The notes beneath the pieces are model-generated. The model had not been told where the DNA came from. It searched no databases and was given only the letters and a program-made list of their open reading frames with translations. A DNA stretch of 64,000 nt, from the NCBI RefSeq assembly GCF_035695185.1, contig NZ_DASSES010000015.1:1-64000 (forward strand), read 5' to 3'. How positions within the stretch are numbered: position 1 is the stretch's first letter; every line of letters starts with the position of its first letter. This DNA comes from Frateuria_A sp035695185 (GTDB lineage: Bacteria; Pseudomonadota; Gammaproteobacteria; Xanthomonadales; Rhodanobacteraceae). The translations under genes were made by a program, and so were the position numbers. Of this stretch, positions 33,801-42,137 are shown piece by piece.

Positions 33801-36800
33801 CTGGGTCGCCGACCATCTGCACGCGGTTCGCGATGAAGACGGCAGGCTGATCGAATTGATCGGAAGCATCATCGATGTCAGCGACCGGTATGCCGCCGAG
33901 GCGGCATACCGCGAAAGCGAAGCGCGGCTGCGTGTCACCTTCGAACAGGCGGCGGTCGGCATGGCCCACCTGGAAGGTGGCCTGGCCCTGCTTCCGAATC
34001 GCCGGCTGCTGGAGATGGTCGGTCGCACAGCCACCGAACAAGCGCCTCAAGCGTGGTCCGAATGGACGCATCCGGAGGACAGGGCGCGCGACGAAGCGTT
34101 GCTGCAGCGGTTGCTGCAGCGGGAGGCCGCGGCCGGCTCCCTGGACAAGCGCCTGCTGCGGGCGGACGGCAGCGACTTCTGGGTGCACGTGACCTATTCG
34201 GTGATCGATGCCGAGGGCGAAAGCGCACCGCGTATCTTCACGGTCGTCGAGGACACCTCGGAGCGGCGGCGCATCCAGGGCGCGGCCAACCAGGCACTGA
34301 GTACGCTGGATGCCATCGCGGAGGCGACCTTCAGCTTCGATCCCGACACGCTGCAGATCTTCTACGTGAACGAAGGCGCGTCCCGGCAGAGTGCCTACAC
34401 GCGCTCCGAACTGCTCTCGATGACCCTGCTCGACCTGCAGGGTGTCAAGATGCGACCGCGGGTGATGGAACTGCTTGCGTCGGCCGCGGCGCGCCCGGAA
34501 AAAGGACACCGGCTCGAGACCGAGCTGGCCTGCCGGGATGGCTCGCGGCTGCCGGTGGAAATCGCGGTGCAGCATATCCACCATGCCGGCCAGGCGCCGT
34601 TCTACGTCGCCGTGACGCGCGACATCACCGAGCGCCGCGAGGCGCACCTGCGGCTGGAGGAGCTCAATGCGGAGTTGGAAGAGCGGGTGGAGCAGCGCAC
34701 CGATGCGCTCTACGCGACCAATCTCCTGCTGCGCAACAAGGAGGAGCAGATCCGCGCGATCGTCGAGAACATCCCCAGTTGCGTGATCACGATCGATCGC
34801 GACGGCATCATCACCAGCGCGAACGCCGCGGTGACGCCGGTCTTCGGCATGCCGGTGAGCGCCGCCGTGGGCAGGGACCTGAAGGAATTGATACCGGGTC
34901 TGTTCGAGCAGATCTTCCGGGCCGACCTCTGGAAGGATGGCGCCGATCACGGAGCCGGCGAGTCGCTGCTGTTGAAGGGATCCTTCGAGGGCGTGGCCGC
35001 CGATGGCGAACCCCGTTCGCTGGAAGTTTCCGTCGGTTTCTACCAGTTGCACGGCGAGCCCCAGTACGCGGCGATCATCCGAGACGTGCACGAAGAGCTG
35101 GCGGCCAAGCACGAACTGATGCGGGCGCGGATGGAAGCCGAACAGGCCAGCCGCGCGAAGTCCGCGTTCCTCGCGACCATGAGCCATGAGATCCGGACGC
35201 CGATGAACGGCGTGCTGGGCATGTCGGAGTTGTTGCTGCAGAGTCCCCTGCCACGCAGCGATCGCGAGATGGTCGAAACGATCCAGCAGTCGGCCTCGAC
35301 ACTTTTGGACCTGCTCGACGACATCCTTGACTTTTCCAAGATCGAGGCCGGCAAGCTCGATCTGGAAATCCAGCCGGTCGAGCTGGAGCGGATGGTCGAA
35401 GCCGTGTGCGCCACGCACGCGGCCGTCGCCGACGTCAAAGGTGTCCAGATGCGCGCGTACGTCTCGCCCTCGGTGCCCCGGACGGTCGAGGCGGATCCGA
35501 TTCGCGTCCGCCAGATCCTGCACAACCTGGTCGGCAACGCGATCAAGTTCTCCGCGGGGCGCGAGGGCATCACCGGCCGGGTGGAGCTGCGCGTCGATGC
35601 CCGTGTCGGCCACGGCCGAACCCTGGAAGTGACGATCGAAATCCGGGACAACGGCATCGGCATGACGCAGGAGGTACTCGGGCGGGTGTTCAGCCCGTTC
35701 ACGCAGGGCGAAGGCACCACGACCCGCCGTTTCGGCGGTACGGGACTGGGACTTTCCATCTGCAAACGCCTGGTGGAACTGATGGAGGGCGAGATCGTCT
35801 GTCACAGCCTCCCGGGCGAAGGCACCGTATTCATCATCGCGTTCCGCTTCCAGGAGGGGGCATGGACGCCACCTGCACCACCGGCCGGCGCCGTGCGGTC
35901 GCTGCATGCGTTGATGGTTTCGGACGACCGGGCATTCCTCGCCGACGCGTCGACCTGCCTCCAGGCGCTGCAGGTGCGGTACGAGGTGTTCGGCCGTGGC
36001 GAAGACATGGCGCGATGGCTGGAGGGCGAGCTCGACGAGAGTGGCACGCTCGACCCTGGCACCAAGCCTTTTGTGCTGGCCGGCCCCGGCGCGGAAGACT
36101 GGCGACAGCTGCGGCGTATGGCCGCCGCGGCCTGCGACCGGGACGTCCCGATGGTGGCCTGGTTCCCCGGCCAGCTCCAGGCGGCCGGGGCAATCGACGC
36201 CGGGGTCGTTCCGCTCAGCCGTACGGTACTGAGCGCGTTCGGACTCGATCAGGCGATGGCAGCCGTTCTGGGGCAACGCGTTGCCGACGCGCCGGCGCCG
36301 GCCGCGATGCAGGCATGCCTGGTATGCGAGGGCGTACGCCTGCTCATCGCAGAAGACCATGAAATCAACCAGCGGGTCATCCAGCGCCAGCTGCATCGGC
36401 TGGGCATACGCGGGGAGATCACCGGAGATGGCGAGCAGGCGCTGAGTGCCTGGCGCCGTGGAGGCTACGATGCGGTCCTGGCCGATCTCCACATGCCGCG
36501 CATGGACGGCTATACGCTGGCCCGGACGATCCGCCAGGAAGAGGCCCGCAGGGGCTTGCCGCGGATTCCGATCATCGCCTTTACCGCCAACGCCATCATC
36601 GGTGACGAAGTCCGTTGTTTCGAGGCGGGCATGGACGACGTGGTGACCAAGCCGGTCGAACTGGACCGATTGCGCGAGGTGCTCAACCGCTGGCTGCTCT
36701 CGTCACCGTCGGCGTCGGAGGAACCCGATGCGGCCGACTCGGCAAATGCCGCCGACGGCACGCTGCCGCCGGCCGGGCATGTGGATATCCGCGTGTTGCA

Positions 36801-37122
36801 GCAACTGGTGGGCGACGAGCCCGACGTGGTCGCCGATTTCATCAACGAGTTCCGGCAGGGCGCCACGCGCCTGATGCTCTCCTTGCATGCAACGGTACCT
36901 ACCGATGCCTGGCGGGATGCCATGGGCCTCGTCCATCGTCTGAAGTCGTCGGCCCGATCCGTGGGGGCCGAACGGATGGGCCACCTTTGCGAACGGCTTG
37001 AGCGGCTGTGCGCCGACGCCGACGCCGGAAGGGAACAGGCATCCGCCCTGCTGATCGAGTTGCAGGAGGAGTGGCAGCTCGTCGACAAAGAAATCATCCA
37101 TAGCGCCGATCCGACAACATGA
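30838..37122 (+). CDS. Giant soluble hybrid histidine kinase with about ten PAS domains, degenerate REC, REC and HPt
   Basis: About 2094 residues and no transmembrane segment. Ten successive PAS/PAC blocks can be traced from ~residue 115 to ~1420; several have the PAS_3 form (WEWDVRTG ... HPDDLPS ... YRLRHSSGEWRW). Then HisKA with SHEIRTPMNGVLG (~1449), HATPase (HNLVGNAIKFS, DNGIGM, GTGLGLSIC), a receiver-like segment lacking the phospho-Asp (LHALMVSDDRAFL, ~1690), a true receiver (LLIAEDHEINQR, LADLHMPRMDG ~1882, VTKP) and an HPt domain (VHRLKSSARSVGA, His ~2032). It is a complete internal phosphorelay. The start codon is uncertain (GTG 30811, ATG 30838 or 30856). It overlaps the REC-EAL gene (ATGA). 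Confidence 0.9.
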   Translation: MLHPIPMPPDVGREQGALAPLERFALQRLNTRCLVVDWEGTRVAVLGEAVAVLPTPDADEVARWVACPLPMPDGTTAGRLWAPQGVDASGMREVAELFAHALAMKAERDTLARKLRRVERAVRAANVGLWEWDVRTGHAYSENDWPSLLGYGPGDVEMSYAGWASLVHPDDLPSTEAALQTFLASPGPKRLRVEYRLRHSSGEWRWTLSLGDVIQRWQDGSPRVVAGTHQDIHVQKTSRLALSESEAYARSLFNSSPDAITVIGLDGRIHDVSPSGLELQGAKTREEVIGTDWLRRWLPSYRGLAEQALASVAEGHANRFSGAAIIAGEQRWRDVYAAPLRDADGSIRCALVTSRDISEQVRTEEELRRLTSSMGELVQRQTAEIRDNEARLRSILSNLDGMAYRWQVIDDRPVYFVSDGARQLLGIEPGTILSANDVLERFVHEDDRDRVAAAWAMVSETGVHQHEYRILDARGNHRWIHERLCLVRSGGRNTGCVDAMLTDVTERRDMLRSLTLANHTLEESLVSVFWLDEHGAGLRANRATARLLGYSNQQLEQLDLTRIHPDLGAERWAQLRQVIQTQGPQQLHVKLRRSDGRELPVFVFLTSVQFEGREIYVGFASDESRRIEDQQARRDSDLLSRAALGALSSRIAILDRTGKVLATNRAWEQGNPATRDRPRAVVGSNWLEKISLSAHPEAPAIHAGLLAVVQEHAETFEREYVYTAEDEPNPLWMQMRATRFGSGSDLRMVVAIEDISRHKHIQFALDRSRRLFETLCVAAPVVIFQTDGEGSCCYISSHWDLLTGRQASKDLGYGWLDAIDPEDFKPFRQAWFDAQESSGSFVAECRLRHADGGEIQALIQAVRLRSSVDQGDEPGWVGTMTDLTQVKAATRELACVEQRQREVLQSLPAFVYVLRPTADSVIEPVWLSSRVDPFGHRFEDGLPSSTWWSEHVHPDDAERVLAEFNGKLGTHDRWSYEYRLRRADGSYAWVADHLHAVRDEDGRLIELIGSIIDVSDRYAAEAAYRESEARLRVTFEQAAVGMAHLEGGLALLPNRRLLEMVGRTATEQAPQAWSEWTHPEDRARDEALLQRLLQREAAAGSLDKRLLRADGSDFWVHVTYSVIDAEGESAPRIFTVVEDTSERRRIQGAANQALSTLDAIAEATFSFDPDTLQIFYVNEGASRQSAYTRSELLSMTLLDLQGVKMRPRVMELLASAAARPEKGHRLETELACRDGSRLPVEIAVQHIHHAGQAPFYVAVTRDITERREAHLRLEELNAELEERVEQRTDALYATNLLLRNKEEQIRAIVENIPSCVITIDRDGIITSANAAVTPVFGMPVSAAVGRDLKELIPGLFEQIFRADLWKDGADHGAGESLLLKGSFEGVAADGEPRSLEVSVGFYQLHGEPQYAAIIRDVHEELAAKHELMRARMEAEQASRAKSAFLATMSHEIRTPMNGVLGMSELLLQSPLPRSDREMVETIQQSASTLLDLLDDILDFSKIEAGKLDLEIQPVELERMVEAVCATHAAVADVKGVQMRAYVSPSVPRTVEADPIRVRQILHNLVGNAIKFSAGREGITGRVELRVDARVGHGRTLEVTIEIRDNGIGMTQEVLGRVFSPFTQGEGTTTRRFGGTGLGLSICKRLVELMEGEIVCHSLPGEGTVFIIAFRFQEGAWTPPAPPAGAVRSLHALMVSDDRAFLADASTCLQALQVRYEVFGRGEDMARWLEGELDESGTLDPGTKPFVLAGPGAEDWRQLRRMAAAACDRDVPMVAWFPGQLQAAGAIDAGVVPLSRTVLSAFGLDQAMAAVLGQRVADAPAPAAMQACLVCEGVRLLIAEDHEINQRVIQRQLHRLGIRGEITGDGEQALSAWRRGGYDAVLADLHMPRMDGYTLARTIRQEEARRGLPRIPIIAFTANAIIGDEVRCFEAGMDDVVTKPVELDRLREVLNRWLLSSPSASEEPDAADSANAADGTLPPAGHVDIRVLQQLVGDEPDVVADFINEFRQGATRLMLSLHATVPTDAWRDAMGLVHRLKSSARSVGAERMGHLCERLERLCADADAGREQASALLIELQEEWQLVDKEIIHSADPTT

Positions 37123-38357
37123 CGCCTCATAGACACGCCCCGCAGGTTCTCGTCGTCGACGACGACGCGTTCAGCCGCAAGTTGCTGCTGGATGCGCTCC
37201 AGCGCCATGGCTTCGCCGCCAAGGGATTGGCGCATGCGCGCGACGCGCTTTCGGAGGCATTGGCCGAACACGCGCCCGACTTCATCCTTTGCGACCTGGC
37301 GATGCCGGAAATGGACGGTATCCAGTTCATCGAGGCACTCGGATCGGCACGCTGGAAAGGCGGCCTGTTGCTGGTAACGGGCGAGGGCGCGCGCCTGTTG
37401 CAGGCGGCCACCAAACTCGCCCGCGCGTTGCGGCTCAATGTCCTTGGGAGCCTGCCCAAGCCGGTCGATCCGGGCAAGCTCGCGGAGCTTCTGGCGGGGC
37501 ATCGGCACATTGTGGCCGGGTCTGCCCGCGAAGCAGGCGTGATGCCCACCAACAAGTACAGCGAGGCCGAGCTGAGCCAGGCGATCGAGCAGGGCCAGAT
37601 GATCCTGCACTACCAGCCGCAGGTCCGGATGGCCGACGGCGAGCCGTCGGGCATGGAATGCCTGGTCCGGTGGCGCCATCCGGAGGAGGGGCTGGTCTAC
37701 CCCGAACGCTTCGTCCCGCTGGTGGAGGACTATGGGCTGATCGATGCGCTCACCGACCGGGTCATCCTGCTCGCGACCGAACAGCTGCGGTCGTGGCGAC
37801 AGCAGGGCATCAAGCTGCCGCTTGCGATCAACCTGTCGATGGATACGCTGCAGAACCCGACCGTCGTCGAACGCCTGCACGATCTGGTCGAGGCGAGTGG
37901 ATTGACGGCCGCGGACATCGTCTGGGAAGTGACCGAGAGTCGCGTCATGCGGGACCTTACCGCCACCCTGACTGCACTCAGCAGATTGCACCTGAAGAAG
38001 TTCGCGATCTCGATCGATGACTTCGGCGTGGGGCATTCCTCCCTCGCCCAGTTGCGCGACCTGCCGTTTGCCGAGTTGAAGATCGATCGCAGCTTTGTCC
38101 ATGGCGCCTACGCAGATCAGGTGCACGGAGCGATCGTGGACGCCAGTGCGCGCATGGCGGCCAGCCTGGGAATGATCTGCGTCGCCGAAGGCGTGGAGTC
38201 GCCCGAGGATTGGGCATTCGTCCGCAAGGCCGGCTGTACCCATGCGCAAGGATGGGCCATTGCGCGGCCGCTGCCGTCTGCGGCCATTTCGTCCTGGCTG
38301 GAGCGTTGGCCGGTCGACTTCCAGGTGCTCAACCAGGTAGCAAGAACACGCGCATGA
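37119..38357 (+). CDS. REC-EAL response regulator with variant EAL signature (ECL)
   Basis: 412 residues: receiver ~8-125 (VLVVDDDAFSRKLLL, ILCDLAMPEMDG, LPKPVD) and EAL domain ~145-390. The signature motif reads MECLVRWRHP, so Ala is replaced by Cys while the Glu is kept; WEVTESRV, SIDDFGVGHSS, LKIDRSFV and AEGVES supply the other metal and substrate residues. Phosphodiesterase activity is therefore plausible. It is coupled by ATGA to the giant kinase upstream and to the double-receiver gene downstream, so its receiver is the obvious target of that kinase's HPt. Confidence 0.9.
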   Translation: MTPHRHAPQVLVVDDDAFSRKLLLDALQRHGFAAKGLAHARDALSEALAEHAPDFILCDLAMPEMDGIQFIEALGSARWKGGLLLVTGEGARLLQAATKLARALRLNVLGSLPKPVDPGKLAELLAGHRHIVAGSAREAGVMPTNKYSEAELSQAIEQGQMILHYQPQVRMADGEPSGMECLVRWRHPEEGLVYPERFVPLVEDYGLIDALTDRVILLATEQLRSWRQQGIKLPLAINLSMDTLQNPTVVERLHDLVEASGLTAADIVWEVTESRVMRDLTATLTALSRLHLKKFAISIDDFGVGHSSLAQLRDLPFAELKIDRSFVHGAYADQVHGAIVDASARMAASLGMICVAEGVESPEDWAFVRKAGCTHAQGWAIARPLPSAAISSWLERWPVDFQVLNQVARTRA

Positions 38358-39517
38358 GCGGCATCGACGTCACCGGCAAGATCCTGATCGCCTCCGACCA
38401 GAGGGGAGAGGCAGACGCCCTGCGGGCGCAGCTGGCTGCCGATTATCCAAACATCACGGTTTCCTTCGACCCCGAACACTACGTGGAGGAGTTCGAGCGT
38501 TTCCAACCCGATGTCCTGTTGCTCGTCTTCAACAAGATCGAAGACGCGCAAAGCTATTACCTAGGACTGTACCGCTTCGGGTCGACGGCTCAGCAGCACA
38601 GCCATCGCACCATCGTGTTCTGCGGCAAGGAGCAGGTGAAGAAGGCCTTCGACCTGTGTCGCAAGCAATACTTCGACGACTACGTGCTGTTCTGGCCGAC
38701 CCCGTACGACGGCAGCCGGCTGCCGATGTCGATCCACGTGGCATTGCGCGAACTGAAGCAGGCCCGTGGCCTGTCCTTCAACGAGCGGCAGCTGGGCGAC
38801 TACGCACGCAAGCTCGACGATTTCGGGCGCACGCTGGACCGGCGCCTGGCCGAAGGCGGCGTGCAGGCCGAGTCGGCCGCTGCGCAGATGGCACGCAACG
38901 GGGAGCGCATCGGCGAAGCCATCACGCATCTGCGCGACCGTCTCGCGCACGGCGGCCTGGGAGAGGCGGTGGCGGTGCGCGACGCGCAAAAGCTGGAGAA
39001 AGAGTTCGGTGCCCTGGTCGAGCAGATTGGGCCATTGGTCGAATCCGGCCGGATCGCAACCGAGCCGCTGCGCCAGTGGGCGAGCGAGCTGCAACGGGAA
39101 TCGTCGGCGCAGCTGGAGCAGGCACGCTCGCTCTTGAAGGTGTTGGGCGGGTCCGCCCGACGGGTACTGGTCGTCGACGACGACGAATTCAGCCAGAAGG
39201 TGGTAGCAAGGATCCTGGAACGGGAGGGCTACGAAGTGATCGTCGCCGGCTCGGGAACGGAGGCGCTGAATCTTCTGCGGAAGGTCAAGCCGTCGGTGAT
39301 CCTGATGGACTACATGCTCCCGGACCAGGACGGCGTGGAGACGACGCGAAGGCTCAAGCAATCCGGATCGGACGATATTCCCGTGATCATGCTCACGGGG
39401 CAGAGCAGTCGCGACACCGTCATCCGCAGCCTGGCCGCCGGCGCGGTCGATTTCGTCACCAAGCCGATCAGTCCGCAGGTATTGCTCGCCAAGGTCGGCA
39501 AATACGCGGAGCCATAA
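38354..39517 (+). CDS. Double-receiver protein with a helical linker
   Basis: 387 residues. The N-terminal ~125 residues have a receiver-like alternating pattern (KILIASDQRGEADALRAQL ... DVLLLVFNKIE ... RTIVFCGKEQVKKAFD) but no acidic pocket or phospho-Asp. A mostly helical middle (~135-260) resembles a four-helix bundle. The C-terminal receiver is canonical (VLVVDDDEFSQKVV, VILMDYMLPDQDG, IMLTGQSS, VTKP). There is no output domain, so it may be a phosphate sink, scaffold or adaptor between the giant kinase and the chemosensory array that starts 197 bases later. Confidence 0.8.
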   Translation: MSGIDVTGKILIASDQRGEADALRAQLAADYPNITVSFDPEHYVEEFERFQPDVLLLVFNKIEDAQSYYLGLYRFGSTAQQHSHRTIVFCGKEQVKKAFDLCRKQYFDDYVLFWPTPYDGSRLPMSIHVALRELKQARGLSFNERQLGDYARKLDDFGRTLDRRLAEGGVQAESAAAQMARNGERIGEAITHLRDRLAHGGLGEAVAVRDAQKLEKEFGALVEQIGPLVESGRIATEPLRQWASELQRESSAQLEQARSLLKVLGGSARRVLVVDDDEFSQKVVARILEREGYEVIVAGSGTEALNLLRKVKPSVILMDYMLPDQDGVETTRRLKQSGSDDIPVIMLTGQSSRDTVIRSLAAGAVDFVTKPISPQVLLAKVGKYAEP

Positions 39518-39547
39518 GGGCGCCGCCGACGACGGCCTCACGAAGGA

Positions 39548-39563
39548 CGTGATGTACATCGCA
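39548..39563. promoter_or_regulatory. Weak CRP/Clp-like box before the chemosensory operon
   Basis: CGTGATGTACATCGCA matches TGTGA-N6-TCACA at eight of ten positions. It lies 152 bases before the first cheW start, in the only sizeable gap (39518-39714) of the signalling cluster, where the promoter of the array should be. Weaker than the fimbrial boxes. Confidence 0.35.
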
Positions 39564-39714
39564 ATTTCGGGACATGGAGGGACATACATGGAGGCAGGCA
39601 GGCAAAACTTGGTTATCGTCCCCGGCTGCTTCGGCCCGGCTGGCACCTACGGTGGACAGGCGATCGAGGGCATGTAATGGGGTTTGGTTCTTTCAGTCAG
39701 GGTGGCCTGTTCGC

Positions 39715-40182
39715 ATGACGGCGACTCTTTCCCTGCTGGTGTTCGAACTGGATTCGCTACGCCTGGGCCTGCCGCTAGCGGCGGTCGAGCGTGTAGAGCA
39801 CGCATGCGAAGTGACGCCCTTGCCCGGCGCGCCGGCCGCCGTGCCCGGCGTGATCAACCTGCAGGGGCGCATCGCTGCCGTCGTCGACCTGCGACGCCGG
39901 CTGGGTCTCGTGCCGCGCCCGGTGGTTCCTTCCGATGCGTTCGTCGTGGTGCAACTGCCGCGCCACCTGTTCGCGCTGCCCGCGGACGAGGTCGAGGGCG
40001 TGCAGGAAGTCGACCCGAAAGACCTGGTACCGGCCGGCACGCTCGTCGGCGGGCTCGCCAGGGTGCAGGGGCTGGTGAAGACCCCGCAGGGGCTGCTGCT
40101 GATCGAGGATCCGCAACAGTTCCTCGACGTGCACGACATGCGCGCGCTGGACGATGCGCTGGACTCCCGGATGGACAGGTAA
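39715..40182 (+). CDS. CheW-like coupling protein (WspB/WspD type), first copy
   Basis: A 155-residue CheW domain protein: LLVFELDSLRLGLPLAAVERV opens the first beta barrel, PGVINLQGRIAAVVDLRRRLGL is the signature segment, and FALPADEVEGVQEV follows. It couples the MCP to the CheA kinase in the cytoplasmic array. It is the first gene of an operon cheW-cheR-cheW-mcp-cheA-cheB that matches the Wsp set but in a different order. Confidence 0.9.
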   Translation: MTATLSLLVFELDSLRLGLPLAAVERVEHACEVTPLPGAPAAVPGVINLQGRIAAVVDLRRRLGLVPRPVVPSDAFVVVQLPRHLFALPADEVEGVQEVDPKDLVPAGTLVGGLARVQGLVKTPQGLLLIEDPQQFLDVHDMRALDDALDSRMDR

Positions 40183-40187
40183 GCGCC

Positions 40188-41576
40188 GTGAGCATCCCTT
40201 GGAACAGCGTCAGCGACGCCGTGGAAAGGGTCTTCGGACTGCATCTGCGGGAGGGGCGACTGCCCGACCTGAAGCGGGCGTTGAAAGGGGCCGCGGCCGA
40301 GCTAGGCCACGCGGACTCCTCGGCGTGCGCCCAGCTGCTGTTGAGCGGGAAGCTGGATGCGGCCAGCAGCGAAGTCCTCGCCAGCCATCTCACCATCGGC
40401 GAAACCTACTTCTTCCGTGACAGCGACGCGTTCGCCGCATTGTCCACGCGGATACTCCCCGAACTGATCGCGGCCCGCCGTCGCGCGGGCGAACTGCGAT
40501 TGCGCATCTGGAGCGCGGCCTGCTGCACGGGCGAGGAAACCTATTCCATCGCGATCCTGCTCAACCAGCTGCTGCCCGACATCGCGGATTGGCAGGTAAC
40601 CCTGCTCGGAACCGACGTCAACCCACGCTTCCTGCGCAAGGCGGCCGAAGGCGTGTACGGCCAATGGTCGTTCCGCAACGTCCCGGAGGACGTGCGCGAA
40701 CGCTATTTCCTCCGCCTGGCGTGCGGCCGCTACGCACTGCTGCCGGCGATCCGACGGATGGCGACCTTCGCGGCCATGAACCTGGTCGACGAAAGCACGC
40801 AGGCCAGCGTTCGCCACGACGTCTTCGACCTGATCCTGTGCCGCAACGTACTGATGTATTTCACACCCGCGCAGGCGACGAGAGTGGTCGCCACCCTGCG
40901 TCGCGCCCTGCACGAGGACGGCTGGTTGGCGGTCGCACCATGCGAGGCTTCGCAGTCGCTGTTCCATCGCTTCCAGCCCGCACACTGCAACGGCGCCATC
41001 TTCTACCGCAAGGGCCGCCCGCAACCGCGACTGTCGGTTGCCGGCCCCGGTCATGCGGCGCCGACGCCATCCGCGACCGTCGCGAGATTGCCTCTTCCCA
41101 GACCAGCGGCCCCTGCACCGCGTCGACCGGCAGCGCCCGTGGCGCTGGCGACGAAGAACCCCCAAGCAGCGGCGTCGGCGCAGGCCCTGGCGGCGCGCGC
41201 GCGTGAACTGGCCGACCAGCGCCGCATGGGCGAAGCCCTCGGGTGGTGTGATCGTTGGATCGAGGCCGCAAAACTGGATCCGGATGCGCATTACCTGCGC
41301 GGGATGATCCTCGCGGAAACCGGTGACGTGTCGGCAGCCTGCGCCGCCTTCGAGCGCAGCTTGTTCATCGCGCCTGATGGCGTAATGGCCCGCCTCACGC
41401 TGGCAGGCCTGGAGCGCGGTCGCGGGCGCGAGGGCAGGGCGGCGCTGCTTTACCGCAACATCCTCGCGACGCTCGAGGCGCTGCCACCGGACGCCACCAT
41501 CGAGTACGCCGAGGGTGTGACGGCCCGGCAACTGGCCGCGCTGGTCAGGGATCTTCTCCAAGGGGAGCAGGCATGA
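40188..41576 (+). CDS. CheR-type MCP methyltransferase with C-terminal TPR region (WspC-like)
   Basis: 462 residues: CheR N-terminal helices (~1-65), SAM-binding domain with IWSAACCTGEETYSIAI (~residue 105), DLILCRNVLMYF, then a Pro/Ala linker (~285-335) and a TPR-like helical region (ARELADQRRMGEALGWCD ... YLRGMILAETGDV). TPR-bearing CheR proteins are characteristic of Wsp and other alternative-function arrays. It starts with GTG 40188, five bases after the cheW stop; its stop overlaps the second cheW (ATGA). Confidence 0.92.
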   Translation: MSIPWNSVSDAVERVFGLHLREGRLPDLKRALKGAAAELGHADSSACAQLLLSGKLDAASSEVLASHLTIGETYFFRDSDAFAALSTRILPELIAARRRAGELRLRIWSAACCTGEETYSIAILLNQLLPDIADWQVTLLGTDVNPRFLRKAAEGVYGQWSFRNVPEDVRERYFLRLACGRYALLPAIRRMATFAAMNLVDESTQASVRHDVFDLILCRNVLMYFTPAQATRVVATLRRALHEDGWLAVAPCEASQSLFHRFQPAHCNGAIFYRKGRPQPRLSVAGPGHAAPTPSATVARLPLPRPAAPAPRRPAAPVALATKNPQAAASAQALAARARELADQRRMGEALGWCDRWIEAAKLDPDAHYLRGMILAETGDVSAACAAFERSLFIAPDGVMARLTLAGLERGRGREGRAALLYRNILATLEALPPDATIEYAEGVTARQLAALVRDLLQGEQA

Positions 41577-42109
41577 ATCCACCCGACAAGGTCGACGCCG
41601 CCCGCGCCATTCTGCGCGACCGTGCGCGGCGACTTGCGCTGGCGCCAGACAGCCAGGCCACCGAAGCCACGGTCGACGTGCTCGAGTTCGGACTGGCGTC
41701 GGAGCGCTACGCGCTTCTGGCCAGCAAGGTGCACGACGTGCAGCCGCTCAGGGAACTCACCCCGCTGCCCTGCACACCGCCGTTCCTGCGCGGCCTGGTC
41801 AACATCCGCGGCCGGCTGGTTCCCGTGATCGACCTGAAGAGATTCTTCGGCCTGCCCGAGCGGGGCATCACCGACCTGCACCGGGTGCTGCTGCTGCGTC
41901 AGGGCGAGGTCGAAATCGGCCTGCTGGCCGATACCATCGAAGGCGTCTTCGCGCTGGGTACGCACCGCATCCAGCCACCACCGGCCACGCTCGCGGGCAT
42001 CGCGGCCGAATACATCACGGGCGTTACGGCAGACCGGCTGGTGGTACTGGACGCCGACGCCATCCTGGGCGATCCGCGCCTGGTCATCGAGGAGGAGGTC
42101 ATTTCATGA
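41573..42109 (+). CDS. CheW-like coupling protein, second copy
   Basis: 178 residues with a ~35-residue N-terminal extension before the CheW domain (VLEFGLASERYALLASKVHDVQ, FLRGLVNIRGRLVPVIDLKRFFGL, EIGLLADTIEGVFAL). Two different CheW proteins flanking CheR are typical of Wsp operons (WspB and WspD). ATGA overlap with cheR; 28 bases to the MCP. Confidence 0.92.
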   Translation: MNPPDKVDAARAILRDRARRLALAPDSQATEATVDVLEFGLASERYALLASKVHDVQPLRELTPLPCTPPFLRGLVNIRGRLVPVIDLKRFFGLPERGITDLHRVLLLRQGEVEIGLLADTIEGVFALGTHRIQPPPATLAGIAAEYITGVTADRLVVLDADAILGDPRLVIEEEVIS

Positions 42110-42137
42110 ACGACGGGCGCCACGTGAGGGGACTGCC

